From: Pegoplata infirma
Taxonomy: Eukaryota; Arthropoda; Insecta; Diptera; Anthomyiidae
NCBI GenBank assembly: GCA_963921195.1
Contig: OY992536.1
Location: 106,542,778 to 106,606,777 of the forward strand
Length of the DNA stretch: 64,000 nucleotides
Reading direction: 5' to 3'
The position numbers and the translations under genes were made by a program. Below are positions 45,202-55,326 of the stretch, one piece after another. The notes under the pieces are model-generated. The model ran no database searches and was not told where the DNA came from. It saw nothing but the letters and a program-made list of their open reading frames with translations. How positions within the stretch are numbered: the stretch's first letter is position 1; the number at the start of each line of letters is the position of its first letter.

Positions 45202-45420
45202 GCGGAGGGGGGGGGGGGGGGTCCCTGTAGGTTAGTTGGTAGCGTGCTAGCCTAAGAAACAGGGGGTCGTGGGTTCGATTCCCACAAAAACCCTTGGTCA
45301 ATTTCGCTACAACGAGACGACGGTCATTGTTACCAGTTCTCGTTTAGGTTTAAATTAAAAAAATGATGTGTAATTAAATTGGAAAAATAAATAAAAATTG
45401 ATCATTGGATCATTGGATTG
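45202..45420 (+). mobile_element. tRNA-derived SINE
   Basis: TAGGTTAGTTGGTAGCG (box A type, about 45229-45245) and GGGTTCGATTCCC (box B, about 45273-45285) are spaced as in a pol III promoter. The T-arm GTGGG/CCCAC is intact but acceptor and anticodon arms do not pair, so it is not a working tRNA. The body ends in AAATAAATAAAAATT plus a GATCATTG duplication. ATCCCAGCAGAAA is duplicated exactly at 45189-45201 and 45421-45433. A run of 15 G (45207-45221) precedes the tRNA-like head. Confidence 0.85.
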
Positions 45421-45570
45421 ATCCCAGCAGAAACTTTGCTGGCAGAAGATTTTGGAAAGGAATCACTAGTCAAGGAGTGCATCCAAATTCATACATGATT
45501 CCCTAAGGCAATGTCATAGTTTAGAGCGCTAGTTGGTATACAAATAGTTATCAAACCCCATTACTGTCCC
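45421..45570 (+). mobile_element. LTR-retrotransposon leader fragment (target of the SINE)
   Basis: TTTTGGAAAGGAATCACTAG, TCAAGGAGTGCATCCAAAT and GTCATAGTTTAGAGCGCTA match the leaders at 61375-61425 and (inverse) 63600-63700. The primer-binding site is not present; the part upstream of the SINE is too diverged to place. Confidence 0.6.
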
Positions 45571-46795
45571 GTCAAGTCAATACTGACCTCAAAGTACATG
45601 TGTACTTACGCGAAGCGTTAGTAGCTACCTGGAACCTAGCCTATGGCTTCCTAGACCGCTATTCCGAGGAGTAACAAACAAAATATCCAACTTACAATAT
45701 CCAACTCACAAAGTAGAGGCTGTTAAAACTAAATTGGGGTGTTTACAAAGATATTTATCTTAAAGTTAAATCAATATTAAATATATTGAAAACATTTTTT
45801 GTATTGAATTTTGTAACTTGATTTATTATCAACAATTACAACAAAAAAACCATCATCAAAACCAACGAAAAACAAGGTATTGAAATCAATACAACTTTTT
45901 TGATTGATTTTTGTGGTTTATTGTATTGTAAAGAAATTCAAAAACCAAGATTAATTAAGAAAAGGATCTTTTAAAATGACAAGCAGTTAGTAATAAATTA
46001 TTATATAAAGTACAATCAAATAAATATTTGACAATTGATTGACCGTCGAAAAGTAAAGATTTCATAAACTAGGAAAATTTGTAGCCATAGGGGTTTCTTT
46101 TATTATAGTATCAAGTCCTGATCATAAAACAAATTTGCGTGTGAGCGTTTAAAGGACCTTTTAGATAAACGCAAAAGAAACTCAAATTCAAATATGTAAC
46201 GATGTAGTGCGGGTATATTTTTACATACATAATAATTTCTATAATATCAAAAAAAAGGACCCACATAAAGTTTTCACAATATCTTTTGTATTTCTGTAAA
46301 CTAAATCAAGCAGAAATTTTTGTAAAAGTCATGTTGTCTATGATTATGATTGACTTAAAGAGCAGAGAGCGCCCACATAAAATCCATAAGTTATTTTTGG
46401 TTTTTCTGATATTTTAAATACAATTTCAGTTTAAGGGATGAAAGGACTTTAGACATTCCAACAGTTTATTTTTTTAAAGAAGAATCTCACCCTTCCCTTT
46501 CTATTGAAGATGTTTAAATATTATTATTTTTAAATTGCTTAAATGACTGGTAGGAGTTGCTAAATAAATACCAGCATTTACACCCGTAGTCTTTATATTT
46601 TGAGAGAATAATACTGTCATTATATTACAAATATTAGTGAATTATGTTGAAATCTTTTCTGGCTGTCACTGCACCACAAGGGGGTGTTTGCCACTTAACG
46701 CTACTGATGTCATAACAGTAGATGCACCCCTTAGGAAGAATGTTAATATTGATATTTATAAATAGATATGACATTTAAGAATTTGGTGATATACT
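45571..46795. other. Intergenic DNA, nothing certain
   Basis: A CTGTCACTGCACCACAAGGG stretch at about 46661-46685 could encode a TAPQGG-like LINE RT motif, but nothing around it supports this. The rest is AT-rich. Confidence 0.4.
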
Positions 46796-46798
46796 CTA

Positions 46799-47638
46799 AT
46801 CTACTTGATTAAGAGAAGGCCAAATCAGTCGTGTTGTCTCACACGTCCATCCATTTGCCCATCTTTGATTAGTCTCCGTCGCAGAACAAAGCCGTAGGAT
46901 TTGCTTGCAAGTTCCTAGAGGCATACCAACACATTCCAATTCTGTTGGAACCTGTAAGGTAGTTCCTAGTCTTGCAAGCTCATCGGCTTTGCAATTTCCT
47001 GGAATGTCTCTGTGCCCTGGGACCCATATGAGTCGTATGTTAAACTGTTTGGCCATCTCATTTAAAGACGTGCGGCAGTTAAGGGCAGATCTTGTTTTCA
47101 GAAACATTGAATCCAGGGACTTGACCGCGGCTTGACTGTCAGTATAGATGTTGACTGCGGTTGTAGACAAGACATTGCAGCTCAACCAGTCAGCCACTTC
47201 CTTTATTGCCAGCATCTCTGCCTGGTAAACACTGCAATTATTTGGCAATCTTCGAGCCAGACTCAATCCAAGCTCTTCCGAATAGACTCCAAAGCCCACT
47301 TGTTCGTGCAGCCTCGATCCATCTGTGTAAAAATTTATGGTGGCTCCACTACCCGGAATGTCCCCCAACAAAGACTCCCTGGATGGTATCATAGTGGTAA
47401 AGTGGCGCTCAAAAAGGCTCAAAGAGGGAGCACAGTCCACATTTTGTGGTATTGTTATCTTCTTCAAGATCGCGCTATGGCCACAATCGCTGCTCCTCCA
47501 TTCCAGCGTGCTATTAAGTCGAATTGTCGACGCAGCCGCATACTGCCTACCCAATATGTCCAATGATATCAGGTAAAGGAGGATTTCTAATGCAGCCGTA
47601 ATGCAGAGTAAAGCAGGAGCATAGAGGAAACTGATCAA
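46799..47638 (-). CDS. LINE family A copy 4: intact RNase H domain, both ends lost
   Basis: A 280-codon uninterrupted minus-strand frame. Connection region AALEILLYLISLDILGRQYA, then RNase H with all four catalytic positions: INFYTDGSRLHEQVGFGVYS (Asp), YQAEMLAIKEVADWL (Glu), VNIYTDSQAAVKSL (Asp) and WVPGHRDIPGNCKADELARL (Asp). Homology to other A copies stops at about 47601 and 46808, so RT and the C-terminal zinc tail are absent. The first ~13 codons and the last few come from flanking DNA. RNase H would degrade RNA in RNA:DNA hybrids during retrotransposition; alone it is probably a relic, though unusually undamaged. The 144-codon plus-strand frame opposite is its shadow. Confidence 0.85.
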
Positions 47639-47639
47639 G

Positions 47640-48500
47640 GAACTGTCATCGTAAAATATGTAGATACATTATTGCATATGACCCCTTTCTGTGAAATCTT
47701 GTAATACATAAGATCTTTTAGTCACTTAACGGTTTCTATAGTGGGTATCAGCCTACGCTGATGACGTTGTGATCCTAATCAAAGGTAAGTTTTTACCAAC
47801 GATTAGTGAACTCTTGGAATCAGCGCTTAAGATACTCTCGACGTGGACAAAGAAAGGACAACGGTCTGGAAATTAATCATTGGACGTGGAAGGTGCGTTC
47901 AACAATTTCAAAATATCATCAATTCTTAATACCCCACAGAATACAGGCTCGGACACACGGATTACTTTGTGGGCGGGCAACATGCTGAAAAGCAGTGCAA
48001 TTAACTCGAAGATAGGTAATGGTAAAATGAGGAAAGCACTTACAAGGGACACTCCACAAGGGGAGTTATCTCTCCTTTTCTGTGGAATCTTGTAATAAAT
48101 GAGATCCTCGAGTCACTCAACGGAATGGGTATCAAGTTAGTTCATTGCGCTGCAGCGCACTGATGACGTTGTGATCCTAATCAAAGATAAGTTTTTGCCA
48201 ACGATTAGCGAACTCATGAAATCAGAAGCTCTAGATGACGGCAAAGGTCAACGGTCTAGGAGTTAATCCCACCAAAACTGAACTCGTCTTGTTTACAAAA
48301 AAAAACTATGATAGACAGTTTTGTTCTTCCCAATGGAATCACCCTGGAATTATCTAATGAGGCGAAATACCTGGGCGTAATACTGGGCTCAAAGCTTTCC
48401 TGGAAAAGGAATAAAGAGGAAAGGAAGAAAAAGACGTAATGTGCTTTTTAAACCTGCAGAAGAACTTTCGGAAGAAGGTGGGGTCTAAAATCGTATAATA
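47640..48500 (+). pseudogene. LINE family D copy 1, RT region with internal duplication
   Basis: Plus-strand reading gives DVEGAFNNFKISSILNTP (about 47881), TRDTPQGELS (about 48050) and a YADDVVILIK-like box read as ADDVVILIKDKFLPTISEL (about 48158). Then TKTELVLFTKK-like sequence (about 48275) and AKYLGVILGSKLSWK (about 48365) follow. A segment containing the RT box is duplicated (47675-47860 and 48078-48255), and the upstream copy lies out of order. Frames are broken. Pattern fits an RNase H-bearing I/LOA-type LINE. Confidence 0.8.
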
Positions 48501-48502
48501 TA

Positions 48503-48958
48503 CACTCAAAATATTTTGTAAGTAAATTCAACTGAAAAAATGTTTAAAACAATCGTTTTTTCTTTTAAAAAACGGACTACTTATATTTCATTTGAAACAA
48601 CATACTTTTTCAGTTATTTTTAAACGTTAATAAATGACTAGACATTCCGTAAAAACAAATGATATTTCAGTTGTTTTAACTGTTTACAATTTTTTATTTT
48701 GTGAAGTAAAAATAAAATTTTTTGAATAACAAACTACAAAAACCGTACTTCTGTAAAATTATACGGTATAATCAGTCACAAATAATTTAACTGATAAAAA
48801 TATTTTTCCGTAACTTTTGTAGTTTATTATTTTAACAACTGTATAAATCGTTCAATATTTTATTTTCATTGAAAAACAAACGATAAAACGTTTAAAATAA
48901 CTTTAACTAAAAACTTTTTGAATAACCGTAAATAGTTACTGTAAAACTTTTCTAGGTG
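48503..48958. mobile_element. TA-target MITE with CACTCAAAAT end in LINE D
   Basis: CACTCAAAATATTTTGTAAG at the left and CACCTAGAAAAGTTTTACAG in inverse at the right. TA is duplicated (48501-48502, 48959-48960). Excising it rejoins ATAATATACACTAAATG in LINE D. The interior uses AACTGTAAA/TTTAACTG words. No coding. Confidence 0.8.
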
Positions 48959-48960
48959 TA

Positions 48961-49219
48961 CACTAAATGTATGGTGCGATAATTAGAACAATACTTACCT
49001 ATGGTGCCCTTGTGTGGTGGAGAGCAGTGGATATGAAATAATATCATTGAAGTTACAATGACTGGCGTGTGTGGGTAGCACTGGTGCTATTATATCAGCA
49101 CCCCAGGCCAGCCAGGAAGTGATACTAAACATTCAGCCCGTGGATAAGTTTAGTGTTTTCCAGGCTGATGTAATTGAAATTCATAAAACCGCGCAGATTA
49201 TTACGACAAGGGACCTTCG
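48961..49219 (+). pseudogene. LINE family D copy 1, connection region
   Basis: Translation gives GVCGSTGAIISAPQASQEVI, then LNIQPVD, running directly into KFSVFQADVIEIHKTAQ. The latter contains the RNase H catalytic-Glu region. The first-Asp motif is missing, so an internal deletion joined the two. It continues at 51348 after the hAT-like insertion. Confidence 0.7.
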
Positions 49220-49227
49220 TCCTTGTG

Positions 49228-51339
49228 CAGGGGCGTATCCAGGATTTTATTTCGGTGGGGGCCCAACATTATTTTTAATTTTTTTTTTTACAAAAAATTT
49301 ACATAATAGCACATGTTTTAGAATTTTTCCCGATCTTTTCCTTTTTCTTCATTTTTGTGTAAGTTTACCACCGTTTGGGGGGAAATTAAGATTTTTTATA
49401 TTTTAGAATTTTTTGAGAGACTTAAGCATTTTTTTAAAGTGCGAATTTTATCAGATGCTGAAACATTTCTACAAAGAAGATTATCTGAAATTTTTTCAAA
49501 AAAAAGTCTAAGATTTTATCACAATTTTCATTTAAGACAGTTTTTGTAATAGAAAAAGTCAAAGACTCTAAATCATATTTCCAATGGAAAACGTTTCTCG
49601 GAAAAATTCAGTTTAGAAATTGATTCTATAAACATATTCATAAAATACTTTTCCAAAAGAAAAGACTCCGATTGTAAGACATTTTCCCATAATCTGAGAT
49701 ATTTTTATTGTGCTAAACTAACATTTTCTCAGATTCTAAAATATTCCACACAAAAAATTTTAGATTCTGAGAAAATCTTCGCTTTTTCTATAAATAAAAT
49801 GATTCAGATTCTGAGAACTTTTTTTAAAAGAAAACAGTATAAAAAGTCTTAGATTCTAAAACATTTTTCCTATAGAAAAAGTCTTCGATTCTTCGACATG
49901 TTTCTTACTGAAAAAGTCTCAGATTATTCGACCTTTTTCCTATAGAAAATGTCTCAGGTTCTCAGACATTTTTTCTATAGAAAAAGTTTTTAATTCTGAG
50001 ACATTTTTCCTATAAAAAGTCTCAGATTCTTATAGAAAAAGTCTCAGATTCTTCGACATGTTTCTTACCGGAAAAGTCTCAGATTATTCGACATTTTTTC
50101 TATAGAAAATGTCTAAGGTTCTCAAACATTTTTTCTACAGAAAATTTCTTAGATTCTGACACATTTTTCCTATCGAAAAAGTCTAAGATGCTTAATCACT
50201 TTTCCTATTGAACAAGTCTCAGATTCTGAAACATTTTGACTATAGGAAATTGTCAGATTCTGAAACATTTTTCATATAGAAAAAGCCTCAGATTCAGAGA
50301 CAATTTTCCTAAAGAAAAAGTCTCAGATTTGAAATATTTTTTCCATAGCAAAATACTCAAATTCTGATACATTATTCTTATGGAAAAATATATTTTTACA
50401 ATAGAAAAAGTTTCAGATTTTGAGCATTTTTTTATACAAAATGTCTCACCTTGTGTCTCTGAGACATTTTTCCTTTATTTGATTTTGAGATAATTTTCCT
50501 TAAGAAAAATTCGTTGATTCTGAAACATTTTTCGTAAAAAAGTCTTAAATTCTGAGACATATTCCTGATTGTGAGAAAAATTCTCAGATTCAGAGACATT
50601 ATTCCTATGGAATGTTCTCAGCTTTAAAAACATTTTTAATGTAGAAAAGCCACAGATTCTAAGATTTTTTTTATAGAAAAAATTTCAGAATTTGAGACAT
50701 TTTTCAGATTCAGAGACATTATTCCTATAGAAAGTTCTCAGATTCTAAAACATTTCTCATATAGAAAAGCCTCAGATTCTGAAACTTTTTTTCATTTAGA
50801 AAAGCCTCAGATTCTGAGAATTTTTTATAGAAAAAGTACCAGATTCTGAGACATTTTTCCTATAGAAAAGGTCTTGAAAAGGCTAATATTTTAAGGCATT
50901 ATGCCTATAGAAAAAGTCTTATTGTTAGTTAGATTCTCAGACGGTTTTTCATAGAAAGTTTTAGATTCTGAGAAAATTTTTTTTAAGAAATAGTCTCGTT
51001 TTGAGACATTTTTCTAAATGACAATGTCGCATTTTAAGATTTGACTACATTTTACTTACAATTAGGTCCATTTTTTGTTTACATAAAACTTCAGGTTATA
51101 AGTTATTTTTTCATTAGAATCTTAAGTTTAAAAGTTTCAAATTTTCAGATTTTGAGATTTTGTAACAGAAAAATTTTCAGTTTCAAAACATTTCTCTTTA
51201 AAAAATTTTAGATTCTTAAATGTTTTTAGATTTTTTTACGAAGTTTTTTAACATTGTACTTTTTATTTGATACCAAATCCTGAAATTTGTGAAATCATTC
51301 GGGGGCCCGGCCCCCCCCCCCCCCCTGTATACGCCACTG
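49228..51339. mobile_element. hAT-like element carrying the 35-bp dyad array
   Basis: Left end CAGGGGCGTATCCAGG; right end in inverse CAGTGGCGTATACAGG. TCCTTGTG is duplicated at 49220-49227 and 51340-51347. Both ends have GGGGGCCC-rich subterminal sequence, a style widespread in hAT elements. The 2.1-kb interior is mostly the twin-dyad array (49600-51200). No transposase. A 15-C run is at 51311-51325. Confidence 0.9.
49600..51200. repeat. 35-bp twin-dyad array, locus 2 (inside hAT-like element)
   Basis: About 40 degenerate units alternate GTCTCAGATTCTGAGAC and TTTTTCCTATAGAAAAA. Units are best preserved at 49850-50330 and fade toward both ends of the transposon. Confidence 0.85.
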
Positions 51340-51347
51340 TCCTTGTG

Positions 51348-52060
51348 TCATTAACATTTTCGTGAATAGTCTTGCAGGTCTAAAGGCATTTAATCAAACA
51401 CTGTAAAATCGGGAATAGTTAGAAATTTTATACTATCCCTTCGTCGAATCAGTCAGCACACAATCAAGCTAATCTGGGTCCTTGGACAAAGTGGGGTCGC
51501 TGGAAGCGAATTGGCTGATGGATGTGCGAGAAATGGTTCTGAATCGGTGGGGGAACGTGTAGAACCTGACATCTCGGTTCCTATAGCGGAATTGATGAAC
51601 GAAATTAGGATATTTAGGATATCTTAAACCTGATTCCTCTGTTCCTATAGTGAAATTGATGAACGAAATTCATAGGATATCTGAGAATAGAATGAGGAAA
51701 AGGATATGGATATCGAGATCCCTGTGACCACTGCCAAATCCCAAGAGAACAAAAAGTCTTCTTAATTTTTGCAAACGGACGGTAAGCCTATTATTGGGAG
51801 TACTTACAGGACACTGCATAATTGGCCAGATGGTCGTGCGTATTGGAATTTCTGATAGGGACTATTGTAGAAGTTATGGGAAAGTTGAGGAGGAGGAGGA
51901 GTCAGTGAAGAAATTGTTATGTGAATGTCCGAGTCTAATGAGAAGCCGCCTTAAGATTGCCTGAACGGGGTCTCATTGACGTCTCTAGCAGAATACCTTA
52001 AGGAATCGGGGTGGTTTAAGAAGTAGAACTTTGTATCAGAGGGAGAGTAGCGAAATAGAA
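51348..52060 (+). pseudogene. LINE family D copy 1, RNase H end and zinc tail
   Basis: About 51470-51530 encodes IKLIWVLGQSGVAGSELADG-like sequence (end of RNase H, VPGH changed to VLGQ). At about 51790-51960 VLTGHCIIGQMVVRIGI and DYCRSYGKVEEEESVKKLL, CECPSLMRSRLKI give the C-terminal Cys/His tail. Frameshifts separate them. Confidence 0.75.
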
Positions 52061-52067
52061 TTAAGAG

Positions 52068-52620
52068 AATCACAATAATCCTAATCCAGCCAAAACCGAA
52101 CTCGTTTTGTTCACAAAAAGGACTAAGATAGACAGATGTGCTCTGCCCAAATTAAATGGAATCATCCAGTAACTATTTAATGAGGTGAAATACCTAAGTG
52201 TGATACAAAAATGTATCTCCACAACCTACAGAAGGTTCAAGGATTGTCGTGTGTTTGGGAATCACTAGTGTTATTAGATCGGTACCCCAGGCCGGTCTGG
52301 AAGTGATACTAAACATTCAGTCCTTGGATATCTACATCAGGAGCACAGCAGCCAAATCTGCTCTTAGGTTAAGATAGTCGCAAATGCTTAAGGAACGCTC
52401 TTAGGGACACTAGTACATACTAAGTACGGAAGGCGTGACGGAACTGAAACAGAAAACCGACTATATTTCACCGCAGACAAAATTTAACAGAACCTTTTGA
52501 AGTCCAAGAAGTACCAACTTGGGAAGACTGGGCGGAAAACTTTGTTGTAGAATACAATCTAAATTTTTACGGACAGATCGATGATGGAAATGAGTACGGG
52601 CTCAGTAGTATATTCTGAAT
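52068..52620 (+). pseudogene. LINE family D copy 2 fragment
   Basis: PAKTELVLFTKRTKIDRCAL (about 52090) and NEVKYLSVI (about 52180) are followed by a jump to VQGLSCV, RYPRPVWK and LDIYIRSTAAKSALRLR (about 52325), the pre-RNase H connection. PTWEDWAENFVVEYNLNFYG ends the fragment. It begins immediately after copy 1. Frames are broken. Confidence 0.7.
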
Positions 52621-52880
52621 GCCTTGAAATCAGTTCCTCGTTGAGCTTCCGGACTAGTGTAGAGTTTTAAGGGTTCAAATTTGCTGCGGTGTAACTATAA
52701 TGTGGTCACAGATTACTAAAATGAAAGGAACATCGAAATTGCTTCGGCCGAAAATGTATGGTCGTCAAAGGGCTAGGAATGTGGCCCCTCCTATATATCC
52801 CAAAGTATACCATTTGTGGCTTTAACTGCGGAGGTCTTCCCCTGAAGGTGGAAGGATGTTTAGCCAAACCAATGTGGCTG
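52621..52880. other. Unassigned DNA between LINE D and LINE C
   Basis: No domain recognised; the 66-codon plus-strand frame at 52758 runs into LINE C and is not a gene. Confidence 0.4.
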
Positions 52881-52884
52881 AAAA

Positions 52885-53345
52885 CCCCTGCAATTTGTTT
52901 TACATTCCAGAAAGTAATGGAACCCATGGTTAATTTCGATCTTCTGAACTATTTTTAGACCAATTATTTTCTCGCCAAATGGCGTTTCTTTTAAAACGTT
53001 GGAGTGGGTCACCTTACCAATTTGATGATCGTAAAGTGTTTGCTCTTGATATTTCTACTAGAAACTCATGTCAAATATTAGGTCTATTCGATTACCTTAC
53101 TACAATCTACTATTTTTTACTCATTTTACTACAGCTGAAAATTTTCAATACAAAAAGTAAACAAGACTTTCCAGTTGTAGTAAAAAATAGTAAGAAATTT
53201 AGGTAAGCGAATAGACCTATTATTGCTCTTGGTGTCATCAATGAGTTCTTTCGATTTATTTTAAGTTTTTTCAAAGATTGTATTAATTGTGTTGTTCTAG
53301 ATAGGGTTTCTGATGGCATGCTGGGAACCCTCTCGACATCTTTTT
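52885..53345 (+). pseudogene. LINE family C copy 3, RT fragment
   Basis: Reads FQKVMEPMVNFDLL, FLLKRWSGSPYQFDDRKVFALDIST, then (after a MITE at 53081-53221) ALGVINEFFRFILSFFKD and VVLDRVSDG. It parallels LINE C copy 1 from 16840 to 17170. Heavily decayed; the DISKAFD catalytic stretch is interrupted. Confidence 0.7.
53081..53221. mobile_element. ~140-bp palindromic MITE in LINE C
   Basis: Ends TAGGTCTATTCGATTACCT and (inverse) TAGGTCTATTCGCTTACCT, with further inverse matches CTATTTTTTAC and ACTACAGCTG toward the centre. Either TA or ATT could be the duplicated target, because the tips are themselves ambiguous. Confidence 0.8.
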
Positions 53346-53663
53346 CATTTCCCACCCAGAAAAATACGAAGCGAAATTGCTTGCACCTATCGGTAATTCG
53401 GATTATAGTACTATTTCTGGGTCTTCTGCATTTTATACTTTTCTTAGAGATCATTAAAAGTGTGAAGTATAATGACAGTTCTTCTATATAAACTCTTTTA
53501 AAGGATGATCAATCATTCACGGACCCGGTTGATAAGACTAACCTCTTCGTTGAAATTATTTTTTGCTGGAAAGCGATCCGATCGCTATAATCTATACTAT
53601 GCTTTCGATTTTCTTTCGGTCCCGATCAGTCAAAAGTGTTCTTGCGGATCTCAACGTATACAA

Positions 53664-54130
53664 TAGGGATATAACTTTTTTTTTAGTGCAAAATACCACT
53701 CCAGTACCATCTGGGGAATGTTGTTCTAATAACAAAAAAAATGTTTTTTAGGTTGATTCGGTTACAAAAGTTTCCGCACCGAAAGAAATTTCTAAAGTGC
53801 GTTAAATTTTTATTTATATTTTTTTAAAAATTATGTTTTTTTAAATATTGCGATTTGATCAAAATTTTGCATTAGACTTATGAAAAACAGTTCGGTATTG
53901 AAGATTATATAAGAATTTTTACAAAAAAAAACTTATTTAAGACAAGAATAACTGTTTTGATAAAAAAATAAATAAATGAATATAGACAAAACTTCAACGC
54001 TTTCGGTGCGGAAACTTTTTTCACGATAGAGGAAAAGCGGCACCATATTTTTTTATATTTTTACACGCTCTACACGGCAATGGGGTGGTATTTTTGATAT
54101 TTGCAAAAATTGCAAGAAGTTATATCCCTA
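53664..54130. mobile_element. 467-bp hAT-like MITE with an inner palindrome
   Basis: Ends TAGGGATATAACTT in inverse orientation. GTATACAA is duplicated exactly (53656-53663, 54131-54138). A second inverted pair, AAAGTTTCCGCACCGAAAG (about 53768) and CTTTCGGTGCGGAAACTTT (about 54000), lies inside, suggesting either long composite ends or an element within an element. Removal restores LINE C continuity. Confidence 0.85.
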
Positions 54131-54175
54131 GTATACAAGTCACCAGAGTGACTTGATGGAGAGCATGTTCAACTA

Positions 54176-54405
54176 CACTCAAAATAATTCTACAGTAAAA
54201 GGTTTAGTAAGTGATTTTGTACAAAAATCTACTAATTATTTACTAATTTTAGTATCTTCAAAGTACTAAAATTAGTAACTTTTACTGGTTTTCAATTAAT
54301 TTTGTAAAAAATTTTGGTATTGGTTACCAATTTCTGCACTAGGTCCTTTTGAACTAAAATTTAGCTAAATTTTTAGTATTAAATACCCACGTTTTTTTTT
54401 GGGTG
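54176..54405. mobile_element. 230-bp TA-target MITE with CACTCAAAATA end in LINE C
   Basis: Left CACTCAAAATAATTCTACAG; right inverse CACCCAAAAAAAAAACGTGG. TA at 54174-54175 and 54406-54407; the LINE reads CAAC-TA-CCATCTTG when it is removed. The interior uses TACTAAAATTAGTA-like words. Confidence 0.85.
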
Positions 54406-55326
54406 TACCATCTTGTAAAGTATTTAGAGACCAATTCACTTTTAAATGATCGACCAATTCACTTTAAAGTGCTCGATCTACAGAAGATCTGTTGGCTATT
54501 CTTTCGGAACGTTGGAGTAGGTTCCTCCACCAATTTGGGTGAGAGTAAAGTGGTTGTTCTAGATATATCCAAGTCGTTCGGTCATGTGTGGCACTTGGCA
54601 CTCGTGACTAAGCTTGTTGCTTTTAGTGTTGGTAATGACTTCTCTTGATTTGTAACGGGTTTTTTCAGAGACCGCACCATACGTTTTGTTTTAGATTGGG
54701 TCTTATCAGACGAGTTTCCGCTAAATGCAAGGTTACCATTCTGTTATTTCTCCTAATCTATCCCCTATTTTTTATTGAAGTCCTTTTTAGTCAAACCTTT
54801 AATCCTGTCTACTATTTGGCTGATGAAAGCAACATTTGTCATTAATTTTCATTCAATCATAGCCTATGATTCATAGGCCAAGAGCCCTTTGGAGATAGAG
54901 AGAATGCTGCAGAACATGAATGACTCTCTCAACTAAGAACTTTTTATAAGCTCCAAGTGGTGTCGAGCTAATAAGGCCAATTATAATGCACGCAATTCCT
55001 AAATTTGTATGTTAAAACACAGAAACGTGGTATCAGCATTGTAGCTAAGGATGGTAGAGGTATTGAGAAATCGGATAAGTCCGTTGGAATAAACACGTAT
55101 ATTATGTGTCAAAAGTGACATTCAAGTGCCTTGATTTTCTGAAACGATGCAAGACTTACTTCACTCCATCCGATCTCCTTACTATTTATACCACCAATAT
55201 CCGGCCGAAAATGAAATACAACTCTTATATATGGACAGGGTCTTCAGATTCTATTCTGAAGCTTCTGTATCCAACTCTATTGATTCATTGGAGCTACTTT
55301 GAAATGTGGGTTGTGTGACACTCTTC

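Larger units (their letters stand above)
53461..55318 (+). pseudogene. LINE family C copy 4, linker and RT with insertions
   Basis: LLKDDQSFTDPVDKTNLFVEI (about 53499) matches the pre-RT linker of copy 1, and KSVLADLN follows. Sequence resumes after two insertions (53664-54130, 54176-54405) with SERWSR-like, SKVVVLDISKSFGHVWHLAL (about 54544), FFRDRTIRFVLDW, ADESNICH (about 54828) and FKCLDFLKRCKTYFTPSDLL, TIYTTNIRPKMKYNSYIWTG (about 55110-55240). Sequence between the linker and RT is partly deleted. FADD has become LADE. Continues at 56279. Confidence 0.8.

Noticed and set aside
45223..45295. A functional tRNA gene
   Set aside because: Boxes A and B are good, but acceptor and anticodon stems do not pair, and the unit has a SINE body, A-rich tail and target duplication.
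46655..46700. A possible TPQGG-type RT motif
   Set aside because: Only five or six residues match and no other RT motif is found within 500 bp in any frame.
47132..47566. A 144-codon plus-strand frame
   Set aside because: Antisense shadow of the intact RNase H domain; the same shadow appears opposite other family A copies.
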